Source: Methylobrevis albus
GTDB taxonomy: Bacteria > Pseudomonadota > Alphaproteobacteria > Rhizobiales > Pleomorphomonadaceae
Direction: 5' to 3'
NCBI RefSeq assembly: GCF_015904235.1
Contig: NZ_JADZLT010000056.1
Span: forward strand, 1-64,000
Length of the DNA stretch: 64,000 nt
Translations under genes and position numbers: made by a program
The notes under the pieces: model-generated
Told to the model about the DNA's origin: nothing
Database searches by the model: none
What the model saw: only the letters and a program-made list of their open reading frames with translations
Part shown: positions 9,523-18,293 of the stretch, piece by piece
How positions within the stretch are numbered: position 1 is the first letter of the stretch
How the letters are laid out: every line of letters starts with the position of its first letter

Positions 9523-10413
9523 TCAAGGCTTCGACGGATCGTCCGCAGGGCGGATATCGTCATCGTCGTCCTTCGACGAGATGTCCAGCGTGACCTCTTC
9601 CTCGCGGGCGCCATGCGCCCGGGCGAGCCTGTTCCAGGCGCGCCAGCCGAAGGGCAGCGCGATCAGGTAGATCGACGTCAGGGTCGCCAGCACCTCGAAC
9701 GGGTAGTTCACGGCGAGACCCGCGAACAGCACGAAGACGACGAACAGCGGCACGACGAGATCGCGCCGCACGCCGCCGAGCTTCTTGCCCGAGAATGTGG
9801 GCACCCGGCTGACCATCAGCACGCCGACCAGCACCGTGTAGAGCGCGACCAGCGGCGCCGCAAAATCGGGCAACACCAGGTCGCGATTGATCAGGCCGAC
9901 CGTGATCGGCAGCAGCACGGCGATGGCGCCGGCGGGCGCCGGCACGCCGACGAAGAAGTTGCCCTGCCAGGCCGGCCGGTCGGCCGCGAGCAGCATCACG
10001 TTGAAACGCGCGAGGCGCAGTGCGGCGGCGATGGCGAACAGAAGGGCCGCGATCCAGCCGATCGAGCGCACTTCGTGCAACGTCCAGCCATAGAGCAGGA
10101 TGGCCGGGGCGACGCCGAAGTTGACGAAGTCGGTCAGCGAATCGAGTTCGGCGCCGAAGCGCGAGGTGGACTTCAGATAGCGCGCCACCCGGCCGTCCAG
10201 CCCGTCGAGCACCGCGGCGAAGACCACCGCGCCGATCGCGAGATCGTAGCGGCCCTCCATCGCGAGGCGGATCGCGGTGATGCCCGAGCAGAGCGCCAGC
10301 AGCGTGATGAGGTTCGGCACCAGGTAGCGGATCGGCAGCCGGCCGATGCGGCGGCGGCCACGGCCCTCGGGCTTGGGTTCGAACGGCTCGAACGGCGGGA
10401 AAAAGGTGCTCAT
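9523..10413 (-). CDS. pssA: CDP-diacylglycerol--serine O-phosphatidyltransferase
   Basis: A 296-residue integral membrane enzyme that makes phosphatidylserine from CDP-diacylglycerol and L-serine. The CDP-alcohol phosphatidyltransferase motif is complete: D70, D73-G74, A77-R78, G87, D91 and D95 with the right spacing. About eight hydrophobic segments follow, and the acidic C-terminus (DDDDDI) is cytosolic. It lies 4 bases after psd in the same direction, so the two steps of phosphatidylethanolamine synthesis are made together. Confidence 0.95.
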   Translation of the reverse strand: MSTFFPPFEPFEPKPEGRGRRRIGRLPIRYLVPNLITLLALCSGITAIRLAMEGRYDLAIGAVVFAAVLDGLDGRVARYLKSTSRFGAELDSLTDFVNFGVAPAILLYGWTLHEVRSIGWIAALLFAIAAALRLARFNVMLLAADRPAWQGNFFVGVPAPAGAIAVLLPITVGLINRDLVLPDFAAPLVALYTVLVGVLMVSRVPTFSGKKLGGVRRDLVVPLFVVFVLFAGLAVNYPFEVLATLTSIYLIALPFGWRAWNRLARAHGAREEEVTLDISSKDDDDDIRPADDPSKP

Positions 10414-10417
10414 CGCG

Positions 10418-11119
10418 TCAGCTCACCCGGACCACGGGCGCGATCGGGCCGCCGGCGAGATCGGCGAGCACGGTTTCGCCGGCATAGGTGTGCTGGCCGA
10501 CGGCGACCCGCGCGCCCGCCGTTTCCGGCAGGTAGACGTCGACGCGCGAGCCGAAGCGGATCAGGCCGAAGCGGTCGCCGATCGCCAGCGTCTCGCCTTC
10601 CCTGACGAAACCGACGATGCGGCGGGCGATGAGGCCGGCGATCTGCACGACGCCGATGTCGAGGCCGGCGGGGGTGGTGATCACCATGCCGCTGCGCTCG
10701 TTGTCCTCGCTCGCCTTGTCGAGCTCGGCATTGAGGAACTTGCCCGGCCGGTAGACGATCCGCGCCACCCGGCCCGCGACGGGGGCCCGGTTCACGTGGC
10801 AGTCGAAGACGTTCATGAAGACGCAGATGCGCAGGCGCGGCCGGTCGCCGAGGCCGAGCTCCGGCGGCGGCACGACCAGCGCGATATGCGAGACGCGGCC
10901 GTCGGCGGGGCTGATCACCAGGCCCGGCGCCACGGGGGTGACGCGGACGGGGTCGCGGAAGAACAGCGCGCACCAGATCGTCAACGCCAGGCCGATCCAG
11001 AACAGCGGCGTCACGAACCAGCCGACGATCAGCGTCACCACCGCGAAGATGGCGATGAACTTGTGACCCTCGGGATGGATCGGCGGGATGGCGTTTTCGA
11101 TCGACTTGAGGATGGACAT
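10418..11119 (-). CDS. psd: Phosphatidylserine decarboxylase proenzyme (short, archaeal-type)
   Basis: A 233-residue proenzyme that self-cleaves to create its pyruvoyl cofactor and converts phosphatidylserine to phosphatidylethanolamine. The cleavage site is G190-S191 in [16 protein letters not shown] and SPADG are family hallmarks. Two hydrophobic segments at residues 20-55 anchor it to the inner membrane. It is the short form found in alphaproteobacteria. First gene of the psd-pssA pair. Confidence 0.95.
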   Translation of the reverse strand: MSILKSIENAIPPIHPEGHKFIAIFAVVTLIVGWFVTPLFWIGLALTIWCALFFRDPVRVTPVAPGLVISPADGRVSHIALVVPPPELGLGDRPRLRICVFMNVFDCHVNRAPVAGRVARIVYRPGKFLNAELDKASEDNERSGMVITTPAGLDIGVVQIAGLIARRIVGFVREGETLAIGDRFGLIRFGSRVDVYLPETAGARVAVGQHTYAGETVLADLAGGPIAPVVRVS

Positions 11120-11245
11120 CGGCTCGGTGCGGTCTCCGCTGTGCGTCAGGGGCCGGAAGCCGGCCGATGCGTCACGTTTGGCATAGAGCCGCCGCGATGG
11201 AAAGCCGAACCGGTCCGCGCCCGTCGATCCGTCGCCGGATCGAGG

Positions 11246-12115
11246 TCACTGCGCGGCGACGGCCGTGCTTTCCTGATTGTCCTCGAGCCAGCGCGACGCC
11301 ATCGTCATGGCGCGACGGCGCACGTCCTCGCTCGCCAGCGAGAAGGCCTGCTCGTGCAGGTCGCGGATCTCGGCGTCCGGCACGCCGAGAGCGCGGGCCC
11401 GCTTCATGGCGACGGTGAGCCACATCAGACCGTGCACGGGGCTCGGCTCGATCTCCGTGCCGAGGGTGAGCAGTTCGCCGAGGCGCACCTGCGCCTTGAG
11501 CTGGCCCTTCTTGGCCGCGAGCTGCAGCCAGCGCGCCGCCTGCCGCGGATCCTGCTCCCCGCCACTGCCGGTGAGATACATCTCCGCCAGCTTCAGCTGC
11601 GCGGTGGCGTCGCCGAAGTAGGAGGCGGCGTAGGTGAAGATCTCGCGGGCACGGCGGTCGTTGGCGCGGATCGTCGAGTTCTCGATGCCGGTGCGGTAGT
11701 AGGAGCCGATCTCGACGAAGGCGCTGGCGATGAAGGGCGCCTGCGGCGACTGCGGCGAATCGTCGGCGTGTTCGGCGACGATCTCGCTGAAATATTCGAA
11801 GGCCTGCAGATCGTTCTCGTCGACGCCGTCGCCGCGCGAGTACATGCGGCCGAGCTTCCACTTGGCGGCGGGATGACCGTTCTTCGCGGCGGCCATCAGG
11901 CCATCGAGGGCGGCGACCTTGTCGCCGGAGAAATAGGCGCGGGTGCCGTCGCGAAACGCCTCGTCGACCTGCTGCTCGCTCCAGGCGCCGTCCGGCACGG
12001 ACTTCACGTCGAACGCATACGCCGGTGCGGAGGCCACCAGTCCCACGATCACGGCGATACCGAACTTCCGACCGACACTCACCGATCCAGCCACCATACG
12101 CTCGACTTTCAGCAT
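11246..12115 (-). CDS. exoR: ExoR-like periplasmic Sel1-repeat regulator
   Basis: A 289-residue protein with an N-terminal signal sequence (hydrophobic stretch at about 19-34, ending APAYA) and several Sel1/TPR-like repeats, e.g. AAKWKLGRMYSRGDGV and AQLKLAEMYLTGSG. It matches ExoR, the periplasmic inhibitor of the ExoS/ChvI two-component system that controls exopolysaccharide, motility and the acid-stress switch in rhizobia. The ATG at 12115 is used; a second ATG seven codons in would leave a more usual signal peptide. ExoS/ChvI are not in the window. Confidence 0.85.
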   Translation of the reverse strand: MLKVERMVAGSVSVGRKFGIAVIVGLVASAPAYAFDVKSVPDGAWSEQQVDEAFRDGTRAYFSGDKVAALDGLMAAAKNGHPAAKWKLGRMYSRGDGVDENDLQAFEYFSEIVAEHADDSPQSPQAPFIASAFVEIGSYYRTGIENSTIRANDRRAREIFTYAASYFGDATAQLKLAEMYLTGSGGEQDPRQAARWLQLAAKKGQLKAQVRLGELLTLGTEIEPSPVHGLMWLTVAMKRARALGVPDAEIRDLHEQAFSLASEDVRRRAMTMASRWLEDNQESTAVAAQ

Positions 12116-12546
12116 GATCGCTCTGCACTCTCGGGGTCGCGACGCAAAACCGGCGCCCCCTGGTTCCCTACGCGCGTCGGAAAGCGCCGACGCTCGGTCT
12201 TTTCCGGTCCTCTCGCCGACCTCGGGTTTCGGTCGGCGCGACCGGTCATCATATCTCCCGAGCCACGATACTCGCGGCGGGTAAACGCGTCGTTGGCACC
12301 AAGGCCGGGCCTTCGACCTGGCACCCCCGTCCTGTCCGGACAGTCATGCCCCAGATTTCCGGCATCAATACGGCCATGCCGCAGGACGACGGAAACAGCG
12401 TTTCCTCGAGACGTTCTGGAAGCGGATCAGGCGATCGCCCGCTCCGGTGACGAGGACGACGGTCGTGCCGATTTATGGCTGAATAGCGGCGTCGCCCGCC
12501 TCCCTCGGGGGCGCGCCGCAGACTTGTCGGCGACGTTGCAGATTTG
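12116..12546. other. 431-base stretch without a gene
   Basis: It lies between exoR and the mfnF-like gene, both on the minus strand, and should contain the exoR promoter. A 7 bp stem-loop (GCGTCGG, 12174-12180, with CCGACGC, 12187-12193) followed by TCGGTCTTTT could terminate plus-strand transcription. No convincing coding frame was found. Confidence 0.5.
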
Positions 12547-13641
12547 TCACGCGGCCGTGATCGGCCCGTTGCCGATCAGCGCGACGGCGACGGCCGGGGC
12601 ACAAGCCGACGGCCATCCGCCGACGTCGGCCGCTGCCGGCAGCAGGGTGCCGAGGTCGAGGTAGGGCCGACCGAGTCGCCGGGCGAGTTCCTCGACCTGG
12701 GCGCGGCCGACGCCGCAGCCGACCACGGGTGCCGACGATCCGAGCGACCCGCCCTGCCCGGCCAGCGCCAGCAGCGCCCCATCGTGCATGCGGCGCAATT
12801 GCGCCTCCGCGAACCACGCCGCGACGGCGACCCAGGCCGCTTCGTGAACATCGTCAACGTCATGGCCGAGCATGCGGGCAAGCCGGGTCCGGCTTTCCGC
12901 CATCGTCTTGCCCTTGCCGTCGGCCGGCGGGTACTGGTCCGCTGCCTCGTCGAGGCGCCCGAGCAGGCGGTTCGCATCGGCCATGGTGGCGAAGTATTCC
13001 GCGGCGACGCCGACCCAGCGGCCGGAGACCGGCGCACGCTCGGCCACCGCCATCAGCGGCGTGCGTACCGCGCCGGTGTAGACGAGTTCCCCGGTCGCCA
13101 TCCGTTCGGCATCGCTGTAGCCACGGGCCGCAGGCCGTCCGCCGACCACGGGAATGATATCTGTCGTGGTGCTGCCCATGTCGATCAGAAGTGCAGTCTG
13201 CATGCACTCGCCGACCAGGGTGGCGGTGGCGTGCCAGTTGGCTGAGGCGATGTCGTCGGCATGGCGTTCGGCGGCGTCGGCGCCCGTGAACCCGGCGCGG
13301 CCGGCGTAGATCCGGACGTCGGCGCCGAGGCGGGCCGACGCGACCGCCGCGATGGCGGCCACGCCCTCGCGGCGCGAGCCGAAGAGATCGACCAGTTCAC
13401 CGGTCATGGTGATGCGATGAGTGGCGCCGGGGCCGAAGGCCGGCAGCATGGCGTCAAACGCCTTCTCGAGGTGCTTCAGTCCCATCCAGAGCGGCAACGG
13501 CGCCTGCCGCACCGCGACCACCCGTCCGGCCTCGATGCGGGCGGCCTTGAGGTGCGCACCGCCGATGTCCCAGCCGATCACGGCGCCGGGGGCCGGCGGC
13601 GCGTCACTGTGGTCTTGTGGTGGCGTCCGCGTCGGTGTCAT
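12547..13641 (-). CDS. mfnF: H4MPT-linked C1 pathway protein, hydantoinase/oxoprolinase family (MfnF-like)
   Basis: A 364-residue protein with an actin-like/hydantoinase-A fold: GWDIGGAHLKAARI near residue 23 and DMGSTTTDIIPV near residue 174 are the phosphate-binding loops. The family is found only beside H4MPT/methylofuran genes in methylotrophs and in methanogens. MfnF is proposed there to join the aminomethylfuran diphosphate to the (glutamyl)tyramine or tyrosine moiety of the furan cofactor. The bacterial reaction is inferred. It is divergent from the HisA-like gene with a 77-base gap. Confidence 0.8.
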   Translation of the reverse strand: MTPTRTPPQDHSDAPPAPGAVIGWDIGGAHLKAARIEAGRVVAVRQAPLPLWMGLKHLEKAFDAMLPAFGPGATHRITMTGELVDLFGSRREGVAAIAAVASARLGADVRIYAGRAGFTGADAAERHADDIASANWHATATLVGECMQTALLIDMGSTTTDIIPVVGGRPAARGYSDAERMATGELVYTGAVRTPLMAVAERAPVSGRWVGVAAEYFATMADANRLLGRLDEAADQYPPADGKGKTMAESRTRLARMLGHDVDDVHEAAWVAVAAWFAEAQLRRMHDGALLALAGQGGSLGSSAPVVGCGVGRAQVEELARRLGRPYLDLGTLLPAAADVGGWPSACAPAVAVALIGNGPITAA

Positions 13642-13718
13642 GCTTCGCCTCGCTCCCGCGCCGGCCGGCGCACCCGTTCCCCGCAGCGCCCGCGAATCGC
13701 CCGACGCCGGAGACTTCT

Positions 13719-14444
13719 TTGCACATCGTTCCGGTGATCGACATCAAGCATGGCCTCGTCGTGCGCGCCCGGCTCGGCGACCGCGCGAGCTACACACCCA
13801 TCGAAACGCCGCTGAGCCCGTCGCCGGCGCCGCAGGACGTGGTCGCCGGGCTGATGCGGCTCGGCGCCTTCACCCGGCTCTACCTCGCCGATCTGGACGG
13901 CATCGAGGGCCGGGGGCGCAACGACGACGTGGTCGCAGGGCTCGCGGCGGCGTGGCCCGGGCTGGAACTCTGGGTCGACAACGGCATCGCCGACGAAGCT
14001 GAGGCTGTGGCCTTCGCCGAATCCGGTACGGCGCGGCTGGTGCTCGGCAGCGAGAGCCAGGCGGGGCCGGAGACGCTGACACGGCTCGGCAACCGCGCGG
14101 TGCTCTCGATCGATTTTCGCGGCGACACCTATCTCGGCCCGGACGCGCTGCGCGACGACCCGGCGCTCTGGCCGGACGACGTGATCGTGATGACGCTCGG
14201 CCGGGTCGGCAGTGGCGCCGGGCCGGATCTCGCCCGGCTCGCTAATTTTCGCGCGAAGGCCGATTCGGCCGGACGTCGGCCTGTGCCCCGATTCTGGGCG
14301 GCGGGCGGTGTCCGGGACTTTGCCGACCTCGAGGCGTTGCACGATGCCGGCATCGCCGGGGCGCTGATCGCCACCGCCCTGCACGACGGCCGGATCGGGC
14401 CGGCCGAGATCGCGGCGGCGGCGGGTTTGAAACCCGCAGGTTGA
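13719..14444 (+). CDS. HisA/HisF-like TIM barrel of the C1 island
   Basis: A 241-residue HisA-like beta/alpha barrel (LHIVPVIDIKHGLVVRAR at the N-terminus; FWAAGGVRDFADL and GALIATALHDG forming the C-terminal phosphate site). It resembles ProFAR isomerase but lies among H4MPT/methylofuran genes and not in a his operon, and such HisA-like genes recur in methylotroph islands. A role in a phosphoribosyl-type step of cofactor synthesis is possible but unproven. The TTG at 13719 is preferred because GCCGGAG precedes it and the protein then begins at the family's first strand; the open frame extends upstream through the divergent mfnF-like start. Confidence 0.75.
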   Translation: MHIVPVIDIKHGLVVRARLGDRASYTPIETPLSPSPAPQDVVAGLMRLGAFTRLYLADLDGIEGRGRNDDVVAGLAAAWPGLELWVDNGIADEAEAVAFAESGTARLVLGSESQAGPETLTRLGNRAVLSIDFRGDTYLGPDALRDDPALWPDDVIVMTLGRVGSGAGPDLARLANFRAKADSAGRRPVPRFWAAGGVRDFADLEALHDAGIAGALIATALHDGRIGPAEIAAAAGLKPAG

Positions 14445-14478
14445 GGCGATTCAGTGGGGGCGCGGAGCGCCGGCGCCT

Positions 14479-14626
14479 CGGCTTTTCCCTCGCCCTTCGA
14501 GACAGCCGCTGCGCGGCTTCCCCAGGATGAGGGAAAAGGACAAACGCTTTCAATCAATAGAGAATTTCTCGAAGGCCCATCCTGAGGAGGGCCGTCAGGC
14601 CCGTCTCGAAGGACGAGGCCGGGCGC
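14479..14626. repeat. Dispersed inverted repeat, family B copy 1
   Basis: The left part (TTTTCCCTCGCCCTTCGAGA and CAGGATGAGGGAAAAGGACA) and the right part (CATCCTGAGGAGGGCCGTCA and GTCTCGAAGGACGAGGCCGG) are reverse complementary over most of their length. The centre is an AT-rich block around 14548-14570. A second copy with the same order of blocks is at 35208-35356. It sits in the gap between the convergent HisA-like and fae genes. Confidence 0.85.
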
Positions 14627-14682
14627 GACATCCCCCGGCACTCACCAGATCGCACCGGCCACGTCCTCTCCCGAAACGAAAG

Positions 14683-14706
14683 CGGGGCGGCCCATGGGGC
14701 CGCCCC
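14683..14706 (-). terminator. Probable terminator of the mch-fae operon
   Basis: A GGGGCGGCCC/GGGCCGCCCC-type stem around ATGG lies about 100 bases after the fae stop. Read on the minus strand it is followed by GCTTTCGTTT, a moderate U-rich tail. Confidence 0.6.
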
Positions 14707-14803
14707 GTCGTATTCGTCAGCTTCCGAAGAACTTGGCAAACAACCGCTGGATCAGTGACTGCGGCATCGCCGGGGCATTGGTCTGCCCAGGGTTGTCTCG
14801 TAT

Positions 14804-15310
14804 CTATGCACCAAACGGGTGCTTGACACTGTGCCGCTTCTCGGTCGCCTCAGCAGCGGTCGGCAGGCCCTTCACGGCGCGCTCGATCGACAGCTTGGTG
14901 GCCTCGTAGTTGTACTGCTGGATCTTCGCGTCGTCCTCGGCTTCCCAATGGATGAACACGCCGACCAGGATGTACAGGTCGTCGGCTTCTTCGATCGGGA
15001 TGATGCCTTCGGCGACCGAGTCCTGCACGGCGAGCGCAACACCAGCCTGTGCCGGTCCGAACATCTGGACGGCCTGCTTGGCGCCCTTGATGGTGACCTT
15101 GTTGAACAGGATCGTGTTGGGCTTGCAGGGCAGGTTCGGCGCGATGACAGCGAGGAGCGACGTGAAGCCGTCCTTGTTGTTCGACAGCGAATTCACGAAC
15201 GCGACTTCGGCAGCGCTGTTCCGCGGTCCGATCACGAGGTCGATGTGAGCGACCTCGTTGCCGTCGCCGACGAGCGCTTCGCCGAGCAGAACTTTGTTGA
15301 TCTTCGCCAT
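14804..15310 (-). CDS. fae: 5,6,7,8-tetrahydromethanopterin hydro-lyase (formaldehyde-activating enzyme)
   Basis: A 168-residue protein that condenses formaldehyde with H4MPT to methylene-H4MPT and so detoxifies formaldehyde at the entry of the pathway. The catalytic His22 is in [11 protein letters not shown], and the sequence ends KHPFGA, close to the Methylobacterium protein in both length and C-terminus. The ATG at 15310 has GGGAG upstream. It is last in mch-orf5-orf7-fae, but a 197-base leader suggests an extra promoter of its own. The stop is TAG, followed by 27 sense codons in frame before TGA. Confidence 0.97.
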   Translation of the reverse strand: MAKINKVLLGEALVGDGNEVAHIDLVIGPRNSAAEVAFVNSLSNNKDGFTSLLAVIAPNLPCKPNTILFNKVTIKGAKQAVQMFGPAQAGVALAVQDSVAEGIIPIEEADDLYILVGVFIHWEAEDDAKIQQYNYEATKLSIERAVKGLPTAAEATEKRHSVKHPFGA

Positions 15311-15507
15311 TTGGTAAAATCTCCCTAAGGAACTTGACAACCTCCCGGTGGCAACTCGGCCACCGTCCCCCCCGTCGGCCCCTATGTTATCTGCGTCTGA
15401 CCTCAGCCAGACCGGTTTCTCGGACACGAGGTGATCCCAGGCGACGCGGAGCCTAATGCGGCCACTCGCCAGCGGCAAGGGACGGGGGGTAAGTAGTTAT
15501 ACGCACC

Positions 15508-16350
15508 TCACCTCAGTCGCGCCAGCAGCATGGTGCCGACTGTCAAATCGGCACTGGTGCCCGGGTTTACGCCACGGCGCTTCAGGTCGGCATCGAAGGC
15601 CAGCAGAGCCTCTGTGTCGAAGGGATGCAGATATTGCTTAAACGTCTGAAATTCCTTCATTATATCCTCCGCCAACACGGCCCCGTGCTTGCGCGCGACG
15701 TGGCTGTCTGGGAAGCCGGAGGTAAAGGAAAAATAGACCGCGGCGATCCGGACGTCCTCCGCGACTGCCCATAATTTAGTCGAATCAAACACTTCCAGCC
15801 CGGTTTCGAACAGGTCGAAAAAGCCGGTGACGTATTGTCGCGCGATCTGGTCGCGATGCGCGGCGGCGGCCATTGCCGCGCGCAGATCGACCGTCGGCGG
15901 CGCGGCGACGTCGTGCTCGGGCGCGGCGCCGAGTCCCCCCGGCGAGGCGATGCGGATCGCCTCGAACACGAGCGTCGCATCCTCGACGTCGAGGCTGCCG
16001 AGCACATCGCCGAGCGCGGCGCGCAGGTCGCCGCCGGCCTCGGCGGCGACCATGATCGGGGCGGCGAGCAGGACGATGCCGAGGTTGGTATTGGTGCCGA
16101 CGGCAGCCGCCGTCGCGGCGACGGCGTCGCGCACGCGCCGGCCGACGGAAGCGCCCTTCCGGGCGAGATGCGGCGCGGCGGCGGCGGCGCTCACCTCGAA
16201 ATCGCGCACCGTCATGCGGTGGCCGGGGGCATGGACGTGGACGTTGCCGGGCTTCAGCGCGGTCAGTTCGTCGTGGCAGGCGGCGACGAAGGCGTCCCGC
16301 AGCCGCTCGTCGACGTCGCTGGCGGCGGGGGGCGGCGGCGCGTCGGTCAT
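15508..16350 (-). CDS. Triphosphoribosyl-dephospho-CoA synthase-like protein of the C1 island (CitG family)
   Basis: A 280-residue CitG/MdcB-like protein, the homologue of the gene between the ATP-grasp gene and fae in Methylobacterium (orf7 there). CitG enzymes transfer ribose-phosphate from ATP onto a dephospho-CoA. Here no citrate lyase is present and the neighbourhood is entirely H4MPT-linked, so a ribosyl-transfer step in cofactor assembly is plausible; the reaction is not known. Motifs seen are ALKPGNVHVHAPGH near the N-terminus, GTNTNLGIVLLAAP and the C-terminal NPGTSADLTVGTMLLA. The gap to the upstream gene is 10 bases. Confidence 0.85.
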   Translation of the reverse strand: MTDAPPPPAASDVDERLRDAFVAACHDELTALKPGNVHVHAPGHRMTVRDFEVSAAAAAPHLARKGASVGRRVRDAVAATAAAVGTNTNLGIVLLAAPIMVAAEAGGDLRAALGDVLGSLDVEDATLVFEAIRIASPGGLGAAPEHDVAAPPTVDLRAAMAAAAHRDQIARQYVTGFFDLFETGLEVFDSTKLWAVAEDVRIAAVYFSFTSGFPDSHVARKHGAVLAEDIMKEFQTFKQYLHPFDTEALLAFDADLKRRGVNPGTSADLTVGTMLLARLR

Positions 16351-16360
16351 CGCCGCGGGG

Positions 16361-17335
16361 TCAGCCGGCCGCGACCAGCGCAGGGCGGCTGGCGAGGCCC
16401 GCTGCGGCGAGAACGTCGCCGACGAGGACGTCCGCCACGTCGACCGACGCAACGCTCTGCAGGCCCTTCCAGGCCGGCATGCTGTTGACCTCGAGCACCA
16501 TGAAGCCGCCCTGCCCGTCCGCGATCAGGTCGACGCCGGCAAAGGTCGCGCCGACCGAATCGGCGGCGGCGACGGCGAGGTCGCGGGCCTCGCGCGGCGC
16601 GGCGTAGGCGAAGGGCTTGGCGCCCTGGTGGACGTTGGTGATCCAGGTCGCGCTCTCGCGCACCATCGCATCGACGACCCGGCCGCCGGAGACGAACAGC
16701 CGGTAGTCGCGGAACACGCCGTCGGCGGGGGCGATGTAGCGCTGGAGGTAGTAGACGCCGCCGATGTCTTCGGGCTCGGGCAGCTCTTCCGGCCGGTCGA
16801 TGCGGCGGATGCCCTTGCCCTGCGCCCCGAACAGCGGCTTCAGGACCAGCGACCCGGCAGCGTCGGCGACGAAGGCCGCGGCGCGGGGGCGGCTTTCAGT
16901 GACGAAGGTCGCCGGGGTCGGCAGGCCCCTCGCCGCGAAGATCAGGCTGGTGGCCGACTTGTCGACGCAGCGCTCGACGGCGCCGGCCGGGTTCCACACC
17001 GCGACACCCGACGCCTCCAGCGCGTGCAGCACGCCGAGGCGCATGGTGATCGCCTCGAAGGACCCGGCGGCGATGCCGCGGACGAGCGCGGCGCGTGGCA
17101 CTTCGTCGTCGAAGCCCGGCACCCGCACGGCCGGACGCGCCGCGGTGTCGAACACCACGTCGCGCAGCGAGGCGATCACGGGCTGCAGGCCGCGGCTGGC
17201 GAATGCCGCTTTCAGGCGGCGGAGGTGCCAGTCGCGCCCGTCGGTGAACAGCACCACGCCGCCATGTTCGCCCGCCGGCCGCGTGGCGGCGGCGGGACGG
17301 CGCGGGGCCGTGGTCCCGTCAGGAGAAGGACGCAT
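16361..17335 (-). CDS. ATP-grasp ligase of the C1 island (RimK-like)
   Basis: A 324-residue RimK/ATP-grasp enzyme, equivalent to orf5 of the Methylobacterium mch cluster. The ATP-grasp signatures are visible: [11 protein letters not shown] (phosphate loop), YYLQRYI, RDYRLFV and the metal-binding [13 protein letters not shown]. RimK relatives add glutamates or other amino acids, so it may build the glutamate or glutarate-type side chain of dephospho-H4MPT or methylofuran. The specific acceptor is unknown. Its start overlaps the mch 3' end by 17 bases, which implies coupled translation. Confidence 0.85.
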   Translation of the reverse strand: MRPSPDGTTAPRRPAAATRPAGEHGGVVLFTDGRDWHLRRLKAAFASRGLQPVIASLRDVVFDTAARPAVRVPGFDDEVPRAALVRGIAAGSFEAITMRLGVLHALEASGVAVWNPAGAVERCVDKSATSLIFAARGLPTPATFVTESRPRAAAFVADAAGSLVLKPLFGAQGKGIRRIDRPEELPEPEDIGGVYYLQRYIAPADGVFRDYRLFVSGGRVVDAMVRESATWITNVHQGAKPFAYAAPREARDLAVAAADSVGATFAGVDLIADGQGGFMVLEVNSMPAWKGLQSVASVDVADVLVGDVLAAAGLASRPALVAAG

Positions 17336-18293
17336 CGAGCAGGTCCAGCGCGACGGCGCCGCCGCGGAAACTGCGGCCGCTGTCGACCGCCGTCACCACC
17401 ACTTCGGCCGGCGAGAACAGCATCGGGTCGATGGCGTAGAAGTCGCCGTTGAAGCGCGAGAACACCTCGGCGAACGGCGAGCCGTAGTCGCGCGAACCGC
17501 TCGACGGCAGCTTGGCGGCGAGCTCGCGGGCCTCGTCCTCGGGGCCGGTGACGTAGAGGTGGACGCGGCCGGCGTAGATGATCGCGTCGTTGGTGCGGCC
17601 CATCGCGGTGATGAAGTCCGGCGACGGCGGGCTGAGCGGCGCGATGCCGATGCCGTCGATGACGCGGTCCAGCGGGAAGTGCAGCGTATGCACCTTGTGC
17701 AGCGCGACTTCGAGCACGCGGCCAACGACCTGGGTGGCGCCGGCGAGGCTCTGGGTCGGGGCGTAGATGAAGGTCAGCGCGCCGGGGCGGCAGCCGGTGG
17801 CGTCCGCCACCTGCTTCACGACGCTTTCGGGCGGCGGGGCGGCGGTCTCGAGCACCAGCACGGCCGTGTCGGCGTTGTCGCGGTAGCCGATGTCGGCGTA
17901 GATGTCTTCCTTGGCGAAGGTGGCGCGGGCCGGGCCGGAGCCGAGCGCGAACCAGCCGCCGTCGTCCTCGCCGCCGGCGAGGCTCCAGCCGGCGTACTGG
18001 CTGCCGAGACAGGCGACGACGGGGTCGAGCGAGCTCACCTGGATCGCGAACGGCCAGGCCGGCGTCGACGGTGAGGGCACGATCGACACCCGGCCGAGAC
18101 CGCCGAGGCATATTTCGGTCAGCCGGCGCCCGGCCTCGATCGAGCCGCGCACCGTGGCGCCGGCGTCGATCAGGCGGCAGCCGAGCGGGCCGGTCGAGAC
18201 GGCAAGGCGCAGCTCGTCCGCCTCGGCTTTCAGCGCTTCGACAAGCGGAGAGGTGAGGCGTCCGACGCTCGGACCGGTCTTGGCAGTCGTCAT
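17319..18293 (-). CDS. mch: Methenyltetrahydromethanopterin cyclohydrolase
   Basis: A 324-residue cytosolic enzyme that hydrolyses methenyl-H4MPT to 5-formyl-H4MPT, between MtdB and the Fhc complex. Family features include [40 protein letters not shown] and the central [15 protein letters not shown]. The ATG at 18293 overlaps the preceding stop as ATGA. The long open frame upstream is antisense to nothing known and lacks the family N-terminus. Confidence 0.97.
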   Translation of the reverse strand: MTTAKTGPSVGRLTSPLVEALKAEADELRLAVSTGPLGCRLIDAGATVRGSIEAGRRLTEICLGGLGRVSIVPSPSTPAWPFAIQVSSLDPVVACLGSQYAGWSLAGGEDDGGWFALGSGPARATFAKEDIYADIGYRDNADTAVLVLETAAPPPESVVKQVADATGCRPGALTFIYAPTQSLAGATQVVGRVLEVALHKVHTLHFPLDRVIDGIGIAPLSPPSPDFITAMGRTNDAIIYAGRVHLYVTGPEDEARELAAKLPSSGSRDYGSPFAEVFSRFNGDFYAIDPMLFSPAEVVVTAVDSGRSFRGGAVALDLLDASFS

